This document shows positions 3,740-5,732 of a stretch of 5,732 bases of DNA, piece by piece. The stretch covers positions 1-5,732 of the forward strand of contig JAUWMS010000206.1 of NCBI GenBank assembly GCA_030613045.1. Reading direction: 5' to 3'. This stretch comes from Candidatus Latescibacterota bacterium. Lineage in GTDB: Bacteria > Latescibacterota > 4484-107. The number at the start of each line of letters is the position of its first letter. Within the stretch, counting starts at the first letter, position 1. The notes under the pieces were generated by a model. The model saw nothing but the letters and a program-made list of their open reading frames with translations, did not search any database and had not been told where the DNA came from. Both the position numbers and the translations under genes were made by a program.

Positions 3740-5579
3740 ACCGATTTCCTATTTTTCTCATCGCCTTCTCCACCTGCACGGCCCCCATAATAAACCAGGC
3801 GTTATTGATCGTCCAGTATTCGGTGGTACTATGGGCATACGACCAACCCCAGCCATCCGTATCAAATACCGGATAATCCACCGGAAGCCCGTCCGATACC
3901 ACAAAATGTCCGGTGCGAACATCGCCGATCTGGAACACTTTTCCCGTTCCGCCGGCCATTCCGTTTAATACGCCTCCCGGCACCACGCCATCCTCGTGCC
4001 CTTCTATGAAACAATAGCGGTGGTGGGTGCATTCGACAAACCGTCCAACACCGGCCATCATGGAGACGTTGGCCGGGTTGAATCCGACGATCCACTGGAT
4101 CTGACGCTCCGCGATCTCTAAGTATTTCGGCTCCTCGAAAAGCATCGCCGCCGTCGCCATGCCCCAGGCGAAACATCCGAGGTCTCTATTGGCGGACGGG
4201 GTCATATTTCGCATGCTTCCATCCGCTGTCTTAGTGCCAACCTGACCGAAATTGGAAAGCTTTGCCAGCGGCTCCATAGTGCTTGCCCAGCGTCCGAACG
4301 CGTCCTTTATGTCGGGATTTAACGGGCTGTCCGGATGCTGCTTCAGGAACTCATACAAACTTACGAGATAGAAATGATACCTCATCTGCGCGGACGATCT
4401 TGCTTTGTCCTCGTAGAAAAAGCCCTCCTTATCCTGAAGCCCCAGGATCTCCCTCACGCTCTTTTCAGCATTCTCCCGGTATTTCTGTTCTTTGCCCATC
4501 CGATAAAGCGCCACATCGGAAAGCAGCAGTCCGGTCTGAAGCGTCAGATAAGACCCCGCTTCTTTTTGATAGGCAGGCTTTGAGGGATCCACCTTCGCGG
4601 CAATGGCTTGAATTTCTTTGGAGATGGAAATGCATCTGTCCGCCAGCGCCTTATCGTAAGGCAGGATCAGCCGTCCGAGTTTTGCGAGAGACGCCCCGGT
4701 GAGAACCGTGGTTGCGATCGTCGGCGTGTTGTATTCCAGACACTGGGCCTCCGTGAGCACACGGGGCGGTTCCTTGTCCGGCGGCCCCAAAAAGAGGCAC
4801 ACGTTCTCCAGAGGAGGGGCAAAGGCCTGATGAAAGATCCCGTCCCAATAGACCTTGCAGAAGTATCGCGCCTCCCAGGCCGCCTCGTCTATGAACGCCG
4901 GGATTTGGGAACGATCCCCGGCTTCATCCGCAAACGCCTCTTCCAGCGTCGTTAGCGCCAACACGCCGGTCGTTCCGGCTCCTATCCACTTTCCGTAATC
5001 CCCGGCATCGTGCCAGCCGCCCGTCGCGTCCACACGCTCGCCGTTTTCCCGGATTATGACATCCTCGGTGTGACAAGCCTTATACCAGCCCGGCACTTCG
5101 CAGCCGCAGCGCTGGTAAGAGAACCATTTGGCCGCCTTCTTCGCTAAGTTTAGATACAGGGATTTCCCGATTCGGAACACGTAGGACTCGGCGACTTGAT
5201 CGGTCTCCTCCAACTCCAGTCTCATCCAGAACAGGCCCTCCTGCTTGAAATCCGAGAAGTCCGCGACGTAGTTGTTCCCACCCCAGATGTGCGAACCCGC
5301 CTCCTCCAGCTTGCCCGTGTAAACCACCGAAGGCAGCGCCGGAGGCTGCTTATTGGTCGTCACGTCAATAAGCTCGAACGTTCCGGAAAGCTTTCCGCTA
5401 TTCGCCCAGATGACTGCCCTCTTGGCGCCGTCCGGGGCATACCCTCCGTGGGACAGGATGGGCCTCAGGAGCTCCTGAGCGATGATCTGATCCTTGGCTA
5501 TGGGAGACCAACTCTCCGTTTTTTGCCTGATCTTTCTTATGGTCTTGGCCTCACTTAGATCGAATAGCAGCACCTTCAT
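3738..5579 (-). CDS. Glycoside hydrolase family 9 (endoglucanase/beta-glucosidase type), intracellular
   Basis: The protein has 613 residues from the ATG at 5577-5579; the ATG at 5615 would only add codons covering the ribosome site. Residues about 30-137 form the N-terminal Ig-like domain (CelD_N type: AVIWANSGKLSGTFELIDV, then VADFSDFKQEGLFWMRLEL and YVFRIG). The (alpha/alpha)6 catalytic domain follows: YQRCGCEVPGWYKACH (155-170), GGWHDAGDYGKW (187-198) with nucleophile-activating acids D191 and D194, THHR (518-521) and E587 in STTEYWTINNAW as the likely proton donor. GH9 enzymes invert beta-1,4-glucosidic bonds in cellulose, mixed-linkage glucan or cello-oligosaccharides. The usual VTGFG...PHHR stretch is altered here (MAGVGRFVECTHHR). 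No signal peptide, carbohydrate-binding module or dockerin is seen, so the enzyme probably acts in the cytoplasm on imported oligosaccharides; exact substrate is unknown. It is the first of the four co-directional genes. Confidence 0.93.
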   Translation of the reverse strand: MKVLLFDLSEAKTIRKIRQKTESWSPIAKDQIIAQELLRPILSHGGYAPDGAKRAVIWANSGKLSGTFELIDVTTNKQPPALPSVVYTGKLEEAGSHIWGGNNYVADFSDFKQEGLFWMRLELEETDQVAESYVFRIGKSLYLNLAKKAAKWFSYQRCGCEVPGWYKACHTEDVIIRENGERVDATGGWHDAGDYGKWIGAGTTGVLALTTLEEAFADEAGDRSQIPAFIDEAAWEARYFCKVYWDGIFHQAFAPPLENVCLFLGPPDKEPPRVLTEAQCLEYNTPTIATTVLTGASLAKLGRLILPYDKALADRCISISKEIQAIAAKVDPSKPAYQKEAGSYLTLQTGLLLSDVALYRMGKEQKYRENAEKSVREILGLQDKEGFFYEDKARSSAQMRYHFYLVSLYEFLKQHPDSPLNPDIKDAFGRWASTMEPLAKLSNFGQVGTKTADGSMRNMTPSANRDLGCFAWGMATAAMLFEEPKYLEIAERQIQWIVGFNPANVSMMAGVGRFVECTHHRYCFIEGHEDGVVPGGVLNGMAGGTGKVFQIGDVRTGHFVVSDGLPVDYPVFDTDGWGWSYAHSTTEYWTINNAWFIMGAVQVEKAMRKIGNR

Positions 5580-5588
5580 TTTCTTGAT

Positions 5589-5594
5589 CTCCTT
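5589..5594 (-). promoter_or_regulatory. Shine-Dalgarno site of the GH9 gene
   Basis: AAGGAG on the minus strand lies nine bases before the ATG at 5579. It sits inside the 36 bases that an alternative start at 5615 would translate, so the shorter protein is preferred. Confidence 0.75.
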
Positions 5595-5610
5595 GAGAGA
5601 TAAGTAGGGG

Positions 5611-5732
5611 GACAAAATTAAACGACAATCTCACCGCAAAGCCGCAAAGAACGCAAAGGACTTCGTCCTTATGTCTTGGTTTTCTTTGCGAACTTTGCGG
5701 CTTTGCGGTGAACATAAGAAAACTATTTTGTC
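5611..5732. repeat. Long inverted-repeat element upstream of GH9 (CACCGCAAAG type)
   Basis: A 27-bp arm at 5632-5658, beginning CACCGCAAAGCCGC, is inverted at 5684-5710 with 25 of 27 positions matching; the mismatches are the central AA. The 25-base loop contributes a smaller hairpin (AAGGAC-TTC-GTCCTT, 5656-5670). Outside, GACAAAAT (5611-5618) is inverted exactly at 5725-5732, the last bases of the window, so the element may extend further. Each arm holds three CGCAAAG-like units. It looks like a MITE or dispersed palindromic repeat and occupies the place where the GH9 promoter would be expected. Confidence 0.85.

Noticed and set aside
3619..3876. Plus-strand frame of 85 codons beginning near the hairpin
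   Set aside because: It is formed by repeat sequence plus antisense of the GH9 C-terminus; no ribosome site or family resemblance.

Overview
The window carries four protein-coding genes, all on the minus strand, separated by repeat-rich gaps of about 140 to 400 bases. In transcription order (right to left) they are: a family 9 glycoside hydrolase without a signal peptide (3738-5579), a uroporphyrinogen-decarboxylase-fold protein that looks like a corrinoid-type methyltransferase (2206-3357), a compact alkaline-phosphatase-superfamily hydrolase that resembles sulfatases but has threonine where the formylglycine cysteine should be (810-1796), and the first 222 residues of a TIM-barrel glycosidase-like protein that runs off the left edge (2-667). 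Each gene has a clear Shine-Dalgarno sequence, which settles its start. The longest plus-strand open frames are shadows of these genes.

The organism cannot be named from this window. The gene mix suggests an uncultured, polysaccharide-degrading bacterium of the Planctomycetes, Lentisphaerae, Poribacteria or Armatimonadetes kind, where lone glycosidases, sulfatase-like enzymes and URO-D-like proteins are common side by side; this is inference. Codon use and RBS strength look alike in all four genes, and there are no transposase, integrase or phage genes.

The spaces between genes hold most of the unusual structure. They contain two arrays of a shared degenerate heptamer (707-762 and 3373-3407), each in the leader of a gene. 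The gap between the methyltransferase-like and phosphodiesterase-like genes (1830-2205) holds four REP-like GTCCC/GGGAC palindromes bracketed by two copies of a direct repeat of about 54 bp. The gap after the GH9 gene (3408-3737) has an imperfect inverted repeat whose right end touches the GH9 stop codon, plus a strong small hairpin. A long inverted repeat (CACCGCAAAG type) with outer 8-bp ends lies upstream of the GH9 gene at the right edge. These look like small non-autonomous elements dispersed between genes.

Together the genes fit part of a glycan-use locus: the cytoplasmic GH9 would trim imported beta-glucan oligosaccharides, the left-edge protein would cut another glycosidic bond, and the other two could remove methyl, phosphate or similar decorations. 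The spacing argues for separate or loosely coupled transcription rather than one tight operon. I did not find a defence system, CRISPR array or RNA gene, and no clearly new multi-gene system. The repeat families and the odd active site of the phosphodiesterase-like protein are the best leads.
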